A DNA stretch of 64,000 nucleotides from Antilocapra americana (taxonomy: Eukaryota; Chordata; Mammalia; Artiodactyla; Antilocapridae): assembly GCA_007570785.1 (NCBI GenBank), contig ML660773.1:62001-126000 (forward strand), given 5' to 3'. This document shows, in pieces, positions 47,305 to 59,212 of the stretch. The notes beneath the pieces were generated by a model. That model had not been told where the DNA came from. It searched no databases and was given only the letters and a program-made list of their open reading frames with translations. Position 1 is the first letter of the stretch, and each line of letters begins with the position of its first letter. The translations under genes were made by a program, and so were the position numbers.

Positions 47305-47515
47305 TGAAGTTCCCAGATGGCTTAGTGGTAAAGAATCTGCCTGCCAATGCAGGAGATGCAGGTTCGATCCCTGAGTCAGGAAGATTGCCTGGAAGGAAGA
47401 AATGGCAACCCACTCCAGTATTCTTGCCTGGGAAATCCCATGGGCAGAGGAGCCTGGTGGGGTCACAAAGAGTTGGACACAACAGAGCACAACAGAGCAC
47501 AACAGCAGGAATAAA
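47305..47515 (+). repeat. Bov-tA SINE
   Basis: Plus-strand copy with agatggcttagtggtaaaga, ggttcgatccctgagtcagg, and the body ending agagttggacacaacagagc, followed by a small repeat of acaacagagc units. Confidence 0.9.
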
Positions 47516-49390
47516 TACAAAAGAAAGACACACCAGATGGCTCTGGGATGAGAGGAAGTCAGTGGGAAGATCACTGGATATTGTGCTAAGAATCCTTAGC
47601 CACAAATAAGAACCACTGCCCTCAGCTGAAGTCAGGTGGTGGGGACCCAGTGTATTTTTTCACTTAGTCTGCATCCAAGGGCTGTGTTGATGTAATTCGT
47701 GTAGCTGGGAACCAAGGACTTGATGGAAACCTCTGATGAACAGAGAAATTGGTCTTATTATAGATAATCAAGACTCTCACTATGGCTTTTATGGGAGTGT
47801 GAGATAATTCCATTGGGATATTGAAGGCTGAAAATTCTGCTTATTTCTTTGGGAATAAAAGAGAGATTATGAAACACTCTGTGTGGTGAAATAGACATAT
47901 GATGAGTAAGAAAAGCTTCAGTAAAAGTGAAAAGCCAGTTTAGACAGAGAAAACATAAGTTTGAACCTAAACATGACTTGGAGAGGGAAAAGATGAATTT
48001 AGCCAACCACTAAATGCTTTTCACTAGTAGCTATTACTTCCTGAACCAACAGAATCGCAAAGCCACCGAGTTTTAACACTGAAGGTCCTGCTTTCTGTCC
48101 TTTGTTACAAAGACACCTGAAAATGAGTTTGAAAATGGCAAATCTAAAGGTAGAAAATAACATCTGGTATTCTTTTTCTTCAAAAAAAACCAAAAACAGG
48201 CACTGTAGTATAGAAACAAAGAACAGCATTTGGATGTAATATTTTCTCATTCCTTGAATATTTTAGAATGATTTTCTTTTCTTTTTTTTAAACCCATAAG
48301 AGAGAATCAGTGATGGAACCAAAACCTTGCAACACAATTTTCCTCTTAAAATCTCAAAGGTGCCAGTTCCTCATCTAGCGCTTAGTATAGCATGAGAGAT
48401 ATGTAAGGCAGGTCTGCTTTTGTTCTCTAATAGGACTCCTGATTTTTGTGGGGTCTTATTTCTTTTTGTTTATGCTGTCAACATTTCTGCAATTCTCATT
48501 TAATTGGTTTTACCTGAAAATTCATAAGTCCTATCAACTGGCTTACTTCAGTGATTTTCTACTTTATAAACTATTTTACAGTTGTATTTTAGCACTATTT
48601 CCTTTTAAAAAAGTAATTTTATTGTGATAAAAACACTTAGCCTAATATCTACCATATTTACGTTAAGAGTACAATGTATTATCATTGACCACAGGCACAG
48701 TGTTGAATAGAAGATCTCTAGCGCTTATTCATCCTAAATATCACACGTGTTGATTAATAATTCCTTCTCTCCAGCTCACATTGTATCTTCTCTGAAAATT
48801 CCGTTTCCTTCTCAGAAATGCCATCATCTTTAGGTAGGTTGACTTGCCTTCCTCTGACTTTCGCATCTCACCGTCTCTAAGAGTCTTCACGTCTGTGTCT
48901 CTTTCCTCTTCCACCTGGAATGCCAACCAGTGAAAAGAGGAAAGACACTCGCTCCTCGTGCGGCAGAGTTTTGGTACCTGGAAGCTCCAGTTCCTTGCTG
49001 TCGTCAGTCAAGAGCAACAGCCTGCTCTTTCAGGAGACTGCAACAGAGCTCCAGTTCATTGGGCTGTCCCCAGCAGATGGCTATTATCTACCAAATATGC
49101 CTTACTGCAAATGTGGCATCTGGAGTTTTCCTTGCCTTATTTATAGTCCCCAAATAATCCCTTGAGGAAACTCTTATTGATTCCCTTACTCAGATACAGA
49201 AACCAAGGTCATAATCAATGGCCAAATTAATGCTCATTTTTTTTTTTTAAAGAATGGAATTCTCCTTACAGGTTCTAAAGTAATAGAGGACTGGATTAAG
49301 CTTGCTAAGAATGGGACAAAGGGAAGGGCTTGTCCTTTTATAGGGTCTTCTAGTGATTACAGTCACATCCATAATGTATAGAATACTGTA
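47516..49390. other. SPAG11 intragenic interval, no exon recognised
   Basis: AT-rich intronic sequence. Frames at 48920-49165 are short and have no known motif. Confidence 0.4.
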
Positions 49391-49394
49391 TGTA

Positions 49395-49616
49395 TGTTCA
49401 GTCACTTTAGTCGTGTCTGACTCTTTTTTGAGCCCGTGGACATTAGCCCACCAGGCTTTTCTGTTCATGGGATTCGCCAGGCAAGAATACTGGAGTGGGT
49501 CACCATGCCTTCCTCCAGGGGATCTTTCTGGCCCTGGGATAAAATCTGTATTATCTCCTGTGTCTCCTGCATTGCAGGCAGATTCTTTACCTGCTGAGCC
49601 ATCAGGGAAGCCCAGT
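49395..49616 (-). repeat. Bov-tA SINE
   Basis: Minus-strand copy from tgtatgttcagtcactttag to ctgctgagccatcagggaag ccc, with a small internal duplication (ttatctcctgtgtctcctgc). Confidence 0.9.
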
Positions 49617-50771
49617 GTATAGAATATTGATATCAACCAACTAATGATGAAGCTTCTCTTGGTAAGGAGTTCCTAGATTCTGGGCTACTGGTGTTAAGAG
49701 TCTGTTAGTTAAGTGACAAGGTAACAAAAGTGTGACAAAGCATGATTAACACATTAGGAAGGTAGAGTTTAAATTATGACCAGGTATGTAGGCAATGAAT
49801 ATTGCACAAGGAACCAAAAGATCCCCATGCTAAAACCTGTGGTTATACAATATATGTAAACTTATACTCCCCATGATTCTGTTTAACTATTAAAACTGGA
49901 ATAGTGATAACTACTCTTGTCTAGATTATGAAATTGCTAAAGAGATAAAGCTTATGAAAGTCAATTTTTAATTATAAAAACGCACAAAAGAAAGGTATTA
50001 TGATTAATCTATAAAATAACTTCATCATTTAACTTCTAAATTCTGCTATTTTATGTTTTTCACAAGGCCAAAAAGAAGTGTAGAAATATCATGGAAATAT
50101 GCACCATTTGGGGGTTCAAAGTGCATTTTCATTATGATAGTCTGTCAAATAGGAATTTTTCTGACAGCTAAATCATAGGTCAATTTTTAAATTATTACTA
50201 TTATTTATTATATTCTTCTGGAGAAGGAAACGGCAACTCACTCAGGTAGTCTTGCCTTGGAAATCTCATGGACAGAGGAGCCTGAAGGCTACAGTCCAAT
50301 GGGGTCACAAAGAGTCGGACACAAGTTAACGAATAAACAACAACAAACAACTTATAGAATTTTAGAGATAGGATCAAAAATTGCATAACTTTCAGCTTCT
50401 TAAGGATTTAAAAATCACAAGGCTTCATTCTATAGATAGAGAGATGGAGGCTCTGGCCTGAAATTTATTAAGATTTTAGAGACTGTTGCATTGGTGATGC
50501 TACATCCTCAATTTTGTAAGATTAGTGAAATATTCTTCATTTTGCTTGGAAATGTTGTAACTGAACATTCCATAAAGAAAGAATTCCACAAATACTGTGA
50601 CTGAACATGAATCCATAAAAAATTCTTTTCTCTTTATGGAATTTTACATAATTTTCTCAAGAAGTCCTTTGTCGTCAGGTCCAAAAGCATCACAAATTGC
50701 CACCTATAGACATAAAGGTGGAATTGAAAGAATTTTACTTTATATTTCACAGATAAAATCAGAGCACCTTC
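49617..50771. other. SPAG11 intragenic interval, no exon; one Bov SINE fragment
   Basis: AT-rich and without exon signals. A truncated BovA body lies in plus orientation at about 50218-50345 (tctggagaaggaaacggcaa to cacaaagagtcggacacaag). Confidence 0.5.
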
Positions 50772-52500
50772 TATTTGGAATGAAAACTGACATTTTCCAG
50801 TCCTGTGGCCACTGCTGAATTTTCCAAATTTGCTGGCATGTTGAGTGTAGCACTTTCACAGCATCATCTTTTAGGATTTGAAATAGCTCAACTGGAATTC
50901 CATCACCTCCACTAGCTTTGTTCGTAGTGATGCTTCCTAAGGCCCATGTGACTTCACATTCCAGGATGTCTGGTTCTAGGTGAGTGATTACACCACTGTG
51001 ATTATTGGGTCATGAAGATCATTTTTGTACAGTTCTTTTGTGTTTACTTGCCACTTCTTCTTAATATCTTCTGCTTCTGTTAAGTCCATCTGGTTCCAAA
51101 CTGGGAAAGGAGTACATCAAGGCTGTATATTGCCACCCTGCTTATCTAACTTATATGCAGAGTACATCATGAGAAATGCTGGACCAGATGAAGCACAAGC
51201 TGGAATCAAGATTGCTGAGAGAAATATCAGTAACCTCAGATATGCAGATAACACCACCCTTATGGCAGAAAATGAAGAGGAACTAAAGAGTCTCTTGATG
51301 AAAGTGAAAGAGGAGAGTGAAAAAGTTGGCTTAAAACTCAACATTCAGAAAACTAAGATCATGGCATCTGGCCCCATCAGTTCAGTTCAATTCAGTCATT
51401 CAGTCATGTCTGACTCTTTGTGACCCCATGAACCACAGCACACCAGGCCTCCCTGTCCATCACCAACTCCTGGAGTTCACCCAAGCTCATGTCCGTTGAG
51501 TTGGTGATGCTGTCCAACCATCTCATCCTCTGTTGTTTCCTTCTCCTTCTGCCCTCAATCTTTCCCAGCCTCAGGGACTTTTCAAATGAGTCAGCCCTTC
51601 GAATCAGGTGCCCAAAGTACTGGAGTCTCAGCTTCAATATCAGTCCTTCCAATGAACACTCAGGACTGATCTCCTTTAGGATGCACTGGTTAGATCTCCT
51701 TGCAGTCCAAGGGACTCTCAAGAGTCTTCTCCAACACCACAGTTCAAAAGCATCAATTCTTCATTGCTTAGCTTTCCTTATAGTCCAACTCTCATATCCA
51801 TACATGACTACTGGAAAAACCATAGCCTTGACTAAACGGAACTTTGTTGACAAAGTAATGCCTCTGCTTTTTAATATGCTGTCTAGGTTGGTCATAACTT
51901 TCCTTCCAAGGAGTAAGCGTTTTTTAATTTCATGGCTGCAGTCATCATCTGCAGTGATTTTGGAGCCCCCCAAAATAAAGTCTGACATTATTTCCACTGT
52001 TTCTCCATCTATTTCCCATGAAGTGATGGGACCAGATGCCATGATCTTAGTTTTCTGGCCCCATGTAGTCATGTATGGATGTGAGAGTTGGACTATAAAA
52101 AAAGCTGAATACCAAAGAATTGATGCTTTTGAACTGTGGTGTTGGAGAAGACTCTTGAGAGTCCCTTGGACTGCAAGGAGATCCAACCAGTTCATCCTAA
52201 AGGAGATCAGTCCTGAATATTCATTGGAAGGACTGATGCTGAAGCTGAGACTCCAGTACTTTGGCCACCTGATGCAAAGTACTGATTCATTGGAAAAGAC
52301 CCTGATGCTGGGAAAGATTGAAGGTGGGAGGAGAAGGGGACAACAGAGAATGAGATGGTTGAATGGCATCACTGACTTAATGGACATGAGTTTGAGTAAT
52401 CTCTGGGAGTTGTTGATGGACAGGGAGGCCTGGTATGCTGCAGTCCATGGGGTTGCAAGGAGTTGGACATGACTAAGTGACTGACCTCAACTGAACTGAA
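50772..52500. mobile_element. BovB LINE mosaic with inverted segments
   Basis: Four BovB blocks of alternating orientation. 50772-51088 is minus (ttggaatgaaaactgacatt onwards, upstream RT region). 51089-51378 is plus (GKGVHQGCI through NLRYADNTTLMAE, where the catalytic YADD has become YADN). 51379-52065 is minus (from the ttcagttcaattcagtcatt tail back to the middle). 52066-52500 is plus (agtcatgtatggatgtgaga to the ctgaactgaactg tail). The long open frames on both strands here are by-products of the inverted repeat; none is a working gene. Confidence 0.9.
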
Positions 52501-52719
52501 CTGTATTCTATTTTATATGGTAAGGGCTAGAGTGGTTTGTGTGTGCATGTGTGTGTATGTACTTAGCATCACAACTCATTGCATTAGTGGAAGAAATACC
52601 TTTTGGCTATTCAAGGATCTGGTTCCTGGGACTAAAAGTAACCATCCTTGTGTCCTCAGGTGAGTTGTTTTCTCTAAAATGAGGTGATTTTAACAACATA
52701 ATTATTAATTAATAACATA

Positions 52720-53430
52720 TTAGTTGTTTGTTTTATATATAGTAGTGTGTATATGTCAATCAGGCTCCCAATTTACCCTTCCTTCCCTTTCCCCCTTAGT
52801 AACTGATAGGTTGTTTTCTATCTCTGTAATTCTATTTCTGTTTGTAAATAAGTGTATTTGCACCTTTTTTTAAGATTCCATGTACAGCAACAGCATATGA
52901 TATTTGTCTTTCGCTGTCTGACTTACTTCACTCAGTATGACAATCTTTAGACTCATCATGGTCCATTATATGGATTATATGGCTACATCGCAATTCATTT
53001 TTCCATTCATCCTTGATGGACATTTGTGTATTTCCACTGTTTGGTGATTGTGAATCGTGATGCTAAGAGCATTCATTTGTTTTGTTTTAATAAATAAAAT
53101 ATTATTCAAATACATAAAATAAAAGTAAGTGTTTCCTAAGCTAATTATTGAGAAACCGTCAAACTTTTTTGACAATAGCCACACCATTTTACTTTCCCAT
53201 CAGCAATGTATGAAGGTTCTGATTTCTGCACACTAATGCTGTCTACTTTCCAATGTATTACTTATTGCTTTTTTTTTTAAATGACTATCCTAGGGCAAGT
53301 GAAGTGATATCTCTCTGAGGCTTTGATTGCATTTCCCAAGTGATTAATGACATTGAGCATCTTTTCATGTGCTTGTTGGCCATTTGTATGTCTTCTCTAG
53401 AGAAATGTCTATGTAAGTCCTGTGCCCAAT
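52720..53430. repeat. LINE-1 3' end sequence
   Basis: Contains gtctttcgctgtctgactta followed by cttcactcagtatgacaatc, tttggtgattgtgaatcgtg, and 'gcatcttttcatgtgcttgttggcc', a familiar L1 3' region, diverged. Confidence 0.8.
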
Positions 53431-53504
53431 TTTTTAATTGGGTTGTTTTGTTAATTATTGTTTAATTGTATCAAGTTTTCTTAATATATAAAAATGTTTG
53501 CTGT

Positions 53505-53645
53505 TGTTTTTCAGTCTCTCAGTCATGTCTGATTCTTTGCGACCCCATGGACTGCAGCACACCAGGCTCCCCTCTCCTTCACCATCCCCCGAGCTTGCTC
53601 AAACTCATGTACATTAAATCGGTAATGCCATCCAACCATCTCGTA
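53505..53645 (-). repeat. BovB/BovA 3' end fragment
   Basis: Reverse complement of the BovB tail: cagtctctcagtcatgtctg through cggtaatgccatccaaccat ctc. Confidence 0.88.
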
Positions 53646-54444
53646 ATGGCATAAAAATATTTGGCTGTTATCAAATGTTTCAAACCCGTGTATCTTTCAT
53701 CTCTTCTTATACTGTTTTCTTCTATTTATAAATGCAATACACACCAGAATAATTATCTTCTGTGTTGGAACAAAATGAACTTTAGTTTCTTTCAACCCTG
53801 TAATTATAGAAACCAGTGAACCTATGACCAGATTAATAAGACCATTCAATGCACTTGATTTTCTACTTTAGCTTCCTTAAGAATGGCTCACCTGATTCTC
53901 CAGACTGTTTATGCAACTCTTCCTTAGCGGTTGCATTCCAAGTCTGTGACTGACTTGAGAATAGATTAAAGTGTAGGGGAAAATGTGGGTGATAAAATCT
54001 GATACTATTAATTTATTTCTCACCCAAATGAGCTGATTTTCCAACATAGTTCATGAAATTTCCAACTGTATAGAAAACAGTTTCCAAACTATAATTTCAC
54101 AACTATCTGAGCTTTACTGCTATAAAAAAATATACCATACCACTTTACCTTAAATGTTCTCTACATCAGGTCAGTATAAATAGTGGGGATGAATACAAAT
54201 TATAAAGCATGCTTTTTATTGTGTCATTTACAAAGGTGACTTTTTAAAAAATAGCTTTTAAAAAATAACATACATTTGGGTGTATGCACTTTAGTGTTTT
54301 CATTGAACAATAACCCTTATCTCTTATAGAGAGATGCATTTAGAATTGTAATTATTCATTGGAATCCTTGAACTTTAAGGATATATTGTTTTGGTATGGA
54401 AGCCTGTTTTCTCAGGGTTAAATTAATCTGTTTATACATTTAAA
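53646..54444. other. SPAG11 intragenic interval, no exon recognised
   Basis: AT-rich DNA without recognised exon or RNA gene. Confidence 0.4.
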
Positions 54445-54600
54445 ATTTCAGTTATTTTTAACTAGCAGATAATTGCTTTACAATATTATGTTGGCTTCTA
54501 CAATACACCGACATGAGTCAGCCACAGGTACGCATATGTCCCCTCGCTCATGAACCTCCTTCCTACCTCCTATCCCACCCCACTCCTCTAGCTTGGCAAT
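54445..54600. repeat. LINE-1 3' end fragment
   Basis: Matches the ruminant-type L1 end: attgctttacaatattatgt, ggcttctacaatacaccgac, and tatgtcccctcgctcatgaa. Confidence 0.7.
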
Positions 54601-55419
54601 TTTTACGACAGGTGATTTCAGACATAGATTCAGAGAAATGAGCCATAAAAAAAAGAGTTGCAAATTTCAATATTTATTATTTACTGTTTGAATCACGCAT
54701 AGACCCTATCTTAATAGCTATTTTGTAATTACACAGTGCTTTGTGTACCTTTCTGTTGGCACAGAGGTAAAGTTTCCAAGTAACTTTCCCTTAAGCCCTA
54801 GTTCAGTAGGTGCTTTTACAAAGTACAGACAAGCCAGTGAATAAGGCTATCCTTTGTTAGGACCCACTTCCTTTGCTTAATCTTTCTAGAACTGGAATCG
54901 CTGAACTGAATGTCTGCCTCCCTGCCCCGCTTCTTCTGGGTTCCCACCCTGCTCACCTGTGCCCTTACTCACCTCCAGAAGTATGGGACTGCCACCTGAC
55001 ATCTCTTTGTCAAAATCCATTTTCTTGGTAAGACTCGTGGTCAAACATGTTTGCTGCAAATTGGTTAAACAGGGGCAGGAGACCACCTATAAGTGGTCTT
55101 GTAGCTATTATGCACCTGGGAGTGTGTCCATGTGTCCAACTGTGGTGGATGCTGGCCAGTCAGAAGCTACTAGAAGGCAGGGACCACGTCTTTGCATGTC
55201 TCTGTCCCCATCACCTGGCCCAGCGGCAGGTGCTAAGTAACCATCACCCTAGTGGCCCTTCTGCCACCGCAGCCTCTGTGTGCCAAGTTATTGGTCAGGT
55301 CCCGAATACGACGAAGCCTGTCTATTTTTAGGCAGAAAAGAGTAGCCAGTAACTTCTGCCCACAGCCTTAGTCAGTAGACCAGATAAATGTGCTCATTCC
55401 TCATTAGTGTCCCCAAACC
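54601..55419. other. Upstream flank of SPAG11 second promoter
   Basis: Unique-looking sequence leading to the TATA box at 55420. A frame at 54959-55240 has no domain. Control elements for the second promoter probably lie here, but none is proven. Confidence 0.4.
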
Positions 55420-55426
55420 TATAAAT
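55420..55426 (+). promoter_or_regulatory. TATA box of SPAG11 second (isoform E) promoter
   Basis: tataaat within aaacctataaatgtcc, about 107 nt before the isoform-E start codon. It supports independent transcription of the second defensin unit. Confidence 0.7.
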
Positions 55427-55526
55427 GTCCCATTTTTGTGACCTGTCCTCTCCATTCCACTTGGCTCTTTCATCAGATTTGCTCTTCTGCACAGCAGGGC
55501 GGGGAGACCTGAGGGAACTTTAAAAC

Positions 55527-57846
55527 ATGAAGGTCCTCTTTCTGTTCACTGTTCTCTTCTGTTTGTTCCAAATGAAGTCAGGTAAATGTCTCCTGGGCAG
55601 GGTAGAAAGCTGCTCCCAATCAGTAGGGATGAGCTGGGAGAGGCTGGGAAAGGCTGTGCAGGAATTCCCCTGATGTGTGTGTCCCTGGCGGGGATGGGCG
55701 GGAGGTGTCTGTGTGTAGGTGGTGGGTGCGGTTGGACCCTTCTGGGGTCTGGACCATTTTGATCTTCCCTACAAACATGTTTTTAGAGGCTAAATACAAG
55801 TTTTCAGGGTCATAAAACAAGTCATAGAGTCATCTTTGCTCCAATACAAATAGAAAAGGTTCATCACAGTCTGAGAAAAGTTTGCAGAAAGAAATTACCG
55901 TTGCCCAAATGTCAAAGTTGGAAGGGAACGAATCTTCTATGGAAGCCCCACACTTTACAGGGAGAGGAAACCACACTCCTGAGAAAAGCTGCTATCCTGC
56001 AGAGCCATTTACAATCACGGTCACAGCAGCAATTCCTGCTGACGATAGCATTCCTCCAGTTTCCACAGAGAGCCTGTTTTACAGAGGAAATCCAAGGCAC
56101 AAGCAGTTAAATGAGTTATCCAAGGAGAAATCATTAGCTACTGGGAGAAGTGAGGCCAGCCCTGATCTCCAGATTTCTGGGCTGTGGTTCTTAGACTTTC
56201 ATTAGGTATGCCGCCCATTGCTTCATTGGGCTCCTCTCCAAACCATGGTAGAGCTGAGATGACACAGGCTCATAGAGTGTACCCCATGTGGAAATGAGAT
56301 ATTGTGCAAGGTTGTTTTTTAAATCATGTAAGACCAACACTGTGAGTGTTTTGGTTTTTGAATAATTGTATCTATTTATTTATTTTGGGGTGCACTGAGG
56401 CTTCGTCACCACACATGGGCTTTCCTCTAGTTGCAGCGAGTGGGGGCTATTCTTCATTGCAGTGTGCAGGCTTTTCACTGCGATGTTTCTCTTGTTGGGG
56501 AACATGGGCTCCAGGGTGCTCGGGCTTCAGTAGCTGTGGCATTTGGCTCAGTAGTTGTGGCTCCCAGGCTCTAGAACAAAGGCTCAATCGTTGTGGCGCA
56601 TGGGCCTAGCTGCTTCCTGGAATATGGGATCTTCCTGGATCAGGGATCTAACCGTGTCTTCTGCATTGGCAGGTGGCTTCTTTACCGCTGAGCCACCAGC
56701 AAAGCTTGTTTTTTTTTTTTTTTTGAGTCATGATAGATTAACTTTTGCAGATCTGATATAAGACCTTTCTTTCAATCATCTCATTCCCAAATAGAAAATG
56801 CTACTTTTTAAAAATTGAGATATATTCAACTTACAATATTAGTTTCAGTTGTACAACATAATGATTCCATATTTGCACAGATGGCAAAATAATCACCCTA
56901 AGTCCAGTCACCATCCATTACCACATCTAGTTCCTTTTCTTTTTCTTGTGACAAATAGAAAATGCTTTCCTTATGGGAACATTGGGTAGTTCTGCTTGAC
57001 CTATAGATCCACAAGTCACGGTGAGGAGAACTCAGTTTTCTTTTCTTTATTTCATATTAGGCTGTAAAACTGAAAATTGGGCCATGGACTGAGGATCAGA
57101 ACACTTTCCTATTTTCCTAAAGACCAAGACTCATCCCTCCAATCATTCCACTCTGTTCTCCAAAACTCCGTTTTTCCTTGTTGTATTAGCTCACCTCCAC
57201 CACCAGGAGGTTTTGAGAAGCCTGATATAATACAGTAACATATACAATTACAAACCTTCCCAGCAACTTTTAGAGGTATGAATTATTGTCCTGGATGCTG
57301 GGAAAGAATGAAAGCAAAAGGAGAAAAGGGTAGCAGAGGATGAGAAAATTAGAATCATGTTCATTCATGTTCATAGATGAACCACTGACCCAATGAACAT
57401 GAATCTGAGCAAACTCTGGGAGATAGTAAAGGACAGAGGAGCCTGGCCTGCTGCAATCCATGAGGTTGCAAAGAGTCAGACATGACTTAGCAACTGAACA
57501 ACAACAAAAAGATTATCGTCCCTGTTTTATTGTTCCAGTTGAACTGGAGCCTGTCCAGACAATTTTTTAAGAGTATGATAAATATTGTGGAGGTGACCTA
57601 TGTTTATCCGTTTTTCTTTTGCTGTGTGAATTAATTTGTTAATTTGTTCTATCCATAGGGGATGTTCCACCTGGAATTAGAAATATTATCTGCCTTATGC
57701 AACACGGAACCTGCAGATTGTTTTTCTGCCGTTCTGGTGAGAAAAAATCTGAAATCTGCTCCGACCCTTGGAATAGGTGCTGCATCTCACATTCAGAGGA
57801 AGAAAAAAAGCACAAACCAGAGGTGGACAGCGGATCAGGCACCTAG
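55527..57846 (+). CDS. SPAG11B: SPAG11 isoform E (Bin1b-type) beta-defensin, two exons
   Basis: Secreted epididymal beta-defensin from the second unit of SPAG11, matching human EP2E and rodent Bin1b. In rat, Bin1b acts in antibacterial defence and sperm motility. Exon 1 is 55527-55581 (signal MKVLFLFTVLFCLFQMKS, donor GTCAG|gtaaat). Exon 2 is 57659-57846 (acceptor atccatag|GGGATG, stop TAG). Phase 1 junction, 80 residues. Cysteines at 30, 37, 42, 52, 59 and 60 give the canonical C-x6-C-x4-C-x9-C-x6-CC. GDVPPGIRN and CSDPWNRCC are as in human. The acidic/lysine-rich tail (EEEKKHKPE) follows the last cysteines. Because exon 2 is phase 1 it can also be joined in frame to the upstream SPAG11 exons. 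No AATAAA lies close by; the first on this strand is at 58667. Confidence 0.95.
56365..56706 (-). repeat. CHR-type SINE in SPAG11 isoform E intron
   Basis: Near full-length minus-strand copy from tatttattttggggtgcact to ttaccgctgagccaccagca aagc. Confidence 0.85.
56795..56955. repeat. LINE-1 3' end fragment
   Basis: Contains gagatatattcaacttacaa, ttagtttcagttgtacaaca and taatgattccatatttgcac. Confidence 0.7.
57280..57510 (+). repeat. BovB 3' end fragment in isoform E intron
   Basis: Starts gtcctggatgctgggaaaga and ends agacatgacttagcaactga acaacaac. Diverged, located just 150 nt before the isoform-E defensin exon. Confidence 0.85.
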
Positions 57847-58063
57847 ACCATAAGCTTCCAGAAAGCAGGAGGGATCTTGAATTGCTAAGAGTTTAGAAGA
57901 ATGTGTGACTCATAGTAGGTTCTTAACAGACATTTGTTGAATGAATCCAGCATCAAGGGTGAAGGTCTGATAAAAGATTTTTCCCGAAAGCTTGCCTACT
58001 TTCCCTTTTTTTTTTTTTTCTTTAAAGACTCTCAGGATTTCATAATATTCACCTCCTTTCCAG

Positions 58064-58169
58064 GGACTGCCCACAGTTAGGGATAGACCAGAAACCAAAG
58101 TGCAAATCCAGCTCATCTTCAGAGAGTCGGAAATGCTGCCGGTCTGTTGGCCTCTTTTCCATCGAATGA
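58064..58169 (+). other. Candidate small cysteine-rich exon behind SPAG11 isoform E
   Basis: A long pyrimidine tract and acceptor (cacctcctttccag, ending 58063) precede a 34-codon frame from 58065 to the stop TGA at 58167-58169. It reads DCPQLGIDQKPKC, then a serine run, then SRKCCRSVG and ends FSIE: four cysteines including a CC pair. The acceptor is phase 2, unlike the phase-1 SPAG11 exons, so an in-frame join needs a phase-2 donor. A weak one (AATAG|gtgctg) lies inside the isoform-E exon near 57776. It could be a decayed defensin or WAP-like exon, an unusual splice form, or chance. Confidence 0.22.
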
Positions 58170-59189
58170 CATCTTTCTTCTCATCAAATCCGAGCCCAGC
58201 CTTATGCTACTGATGCCCAGACTATCGTGGGCCTGATCCCCTTTCCACAGCCTTCTCAAGTCACAATAACAATAGGCCACATGTAAATAGGATTTTAAAA
58301 TTTTTTCAAACAATCTGAGGTTATCTTGGTTGATCAACACAGTCTTATGGAGTATATGATAAGGCTGAGGCAGCTCCATTTTAGAGATGGAAAGAAGAGG
58401 GAAATCAGAAGGTTAAGTAAACGCCCTCAGATTAGCAGTTCACAAGTGGGCTCCTGGCACTGGTATTACTGAACCAGTGCACATTGTTCTGTGTTCTTTC
58501 TAAAGAGCATATTTCTGAGTAAAGAAAGCAAGGCAGGACTTGACGTTCACAACCCGCTGTCCTTTGTTTTTCTCTGAATCTGCTGAAACTTGTCACCCAT
58601 CCCATATCTTTGAGCAGTCATTGAAGGGCAGTAAATATTAATTACAGGTAAGAAATGTAAAAGAGTAATAAAAGCAAATGTCCTGATGCACGAGACCACG
58701 TGCCAGACTTTTTCTAGACCAGTTAGAGAGCCTGATAAGGTACCTTCTTTCCATATTTGTGTTTGCTGCCTGAATCCAGTTTGCTCTCCCATAAGCTGAA
58801 TTTACTCTGAGAGTCACAAGGAAGATCTGCCTCTGGGTGCCTGTCTTGATTCCCAGCTCATCCACACTCGGTGCTAGGCCTTGGCTCCTCCCAGGCCCTC
58901 CTACACTCTCTTGGATGATTCCTAAACACCATCAGGCAGGCTCATGGGTTGTGAAGAGTGGAGCCTGTCTTAATCACAGACATCTCTGTGGAGCCCTTGG
59001 TCATCCCCTCAAAGGACTGAGGGCCACTTCCAGACTGCAGGGACAGTCTGCTTGGGGAGGGATCTCACTCAGGCTTAGGTCTTGCTCCCAAGTGAAACCT
59101 GACACTCTCCTGCTTCAGGGTAGGCAGGAACAAACTCTGCCAAGAGCCCTGCCATTCCATGTCCCACATCTCTGTCCCCTGGAGACTTC
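58170..59189. other. No gene recognised
   Basis: 3' flank of SPAG11. Contains an AATAAA at 58667-58672 that could end long SPAG11 transcripts. Open frames on both strands are short and without motifs. Confidence 0.4.
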
Positions 59190-59212
59190 AAACACACACA
59201 CACACACACACA
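59190..59212. repeat. Short (AC)n microsatellite
   Basis: About eleven AC dinucleotides in the run aacacacacacacacacaca c. Confidence 0.9.

Noticed and set aside
51489..52472. 327-codon open frame on plus, and a 208-codon frame on minus (51761-52387)
   Set aside because: Both lie in the inverted BovB blocks. Their residues are BovB text read in sense and antisense; they arise from the hairpin and are not host genes.
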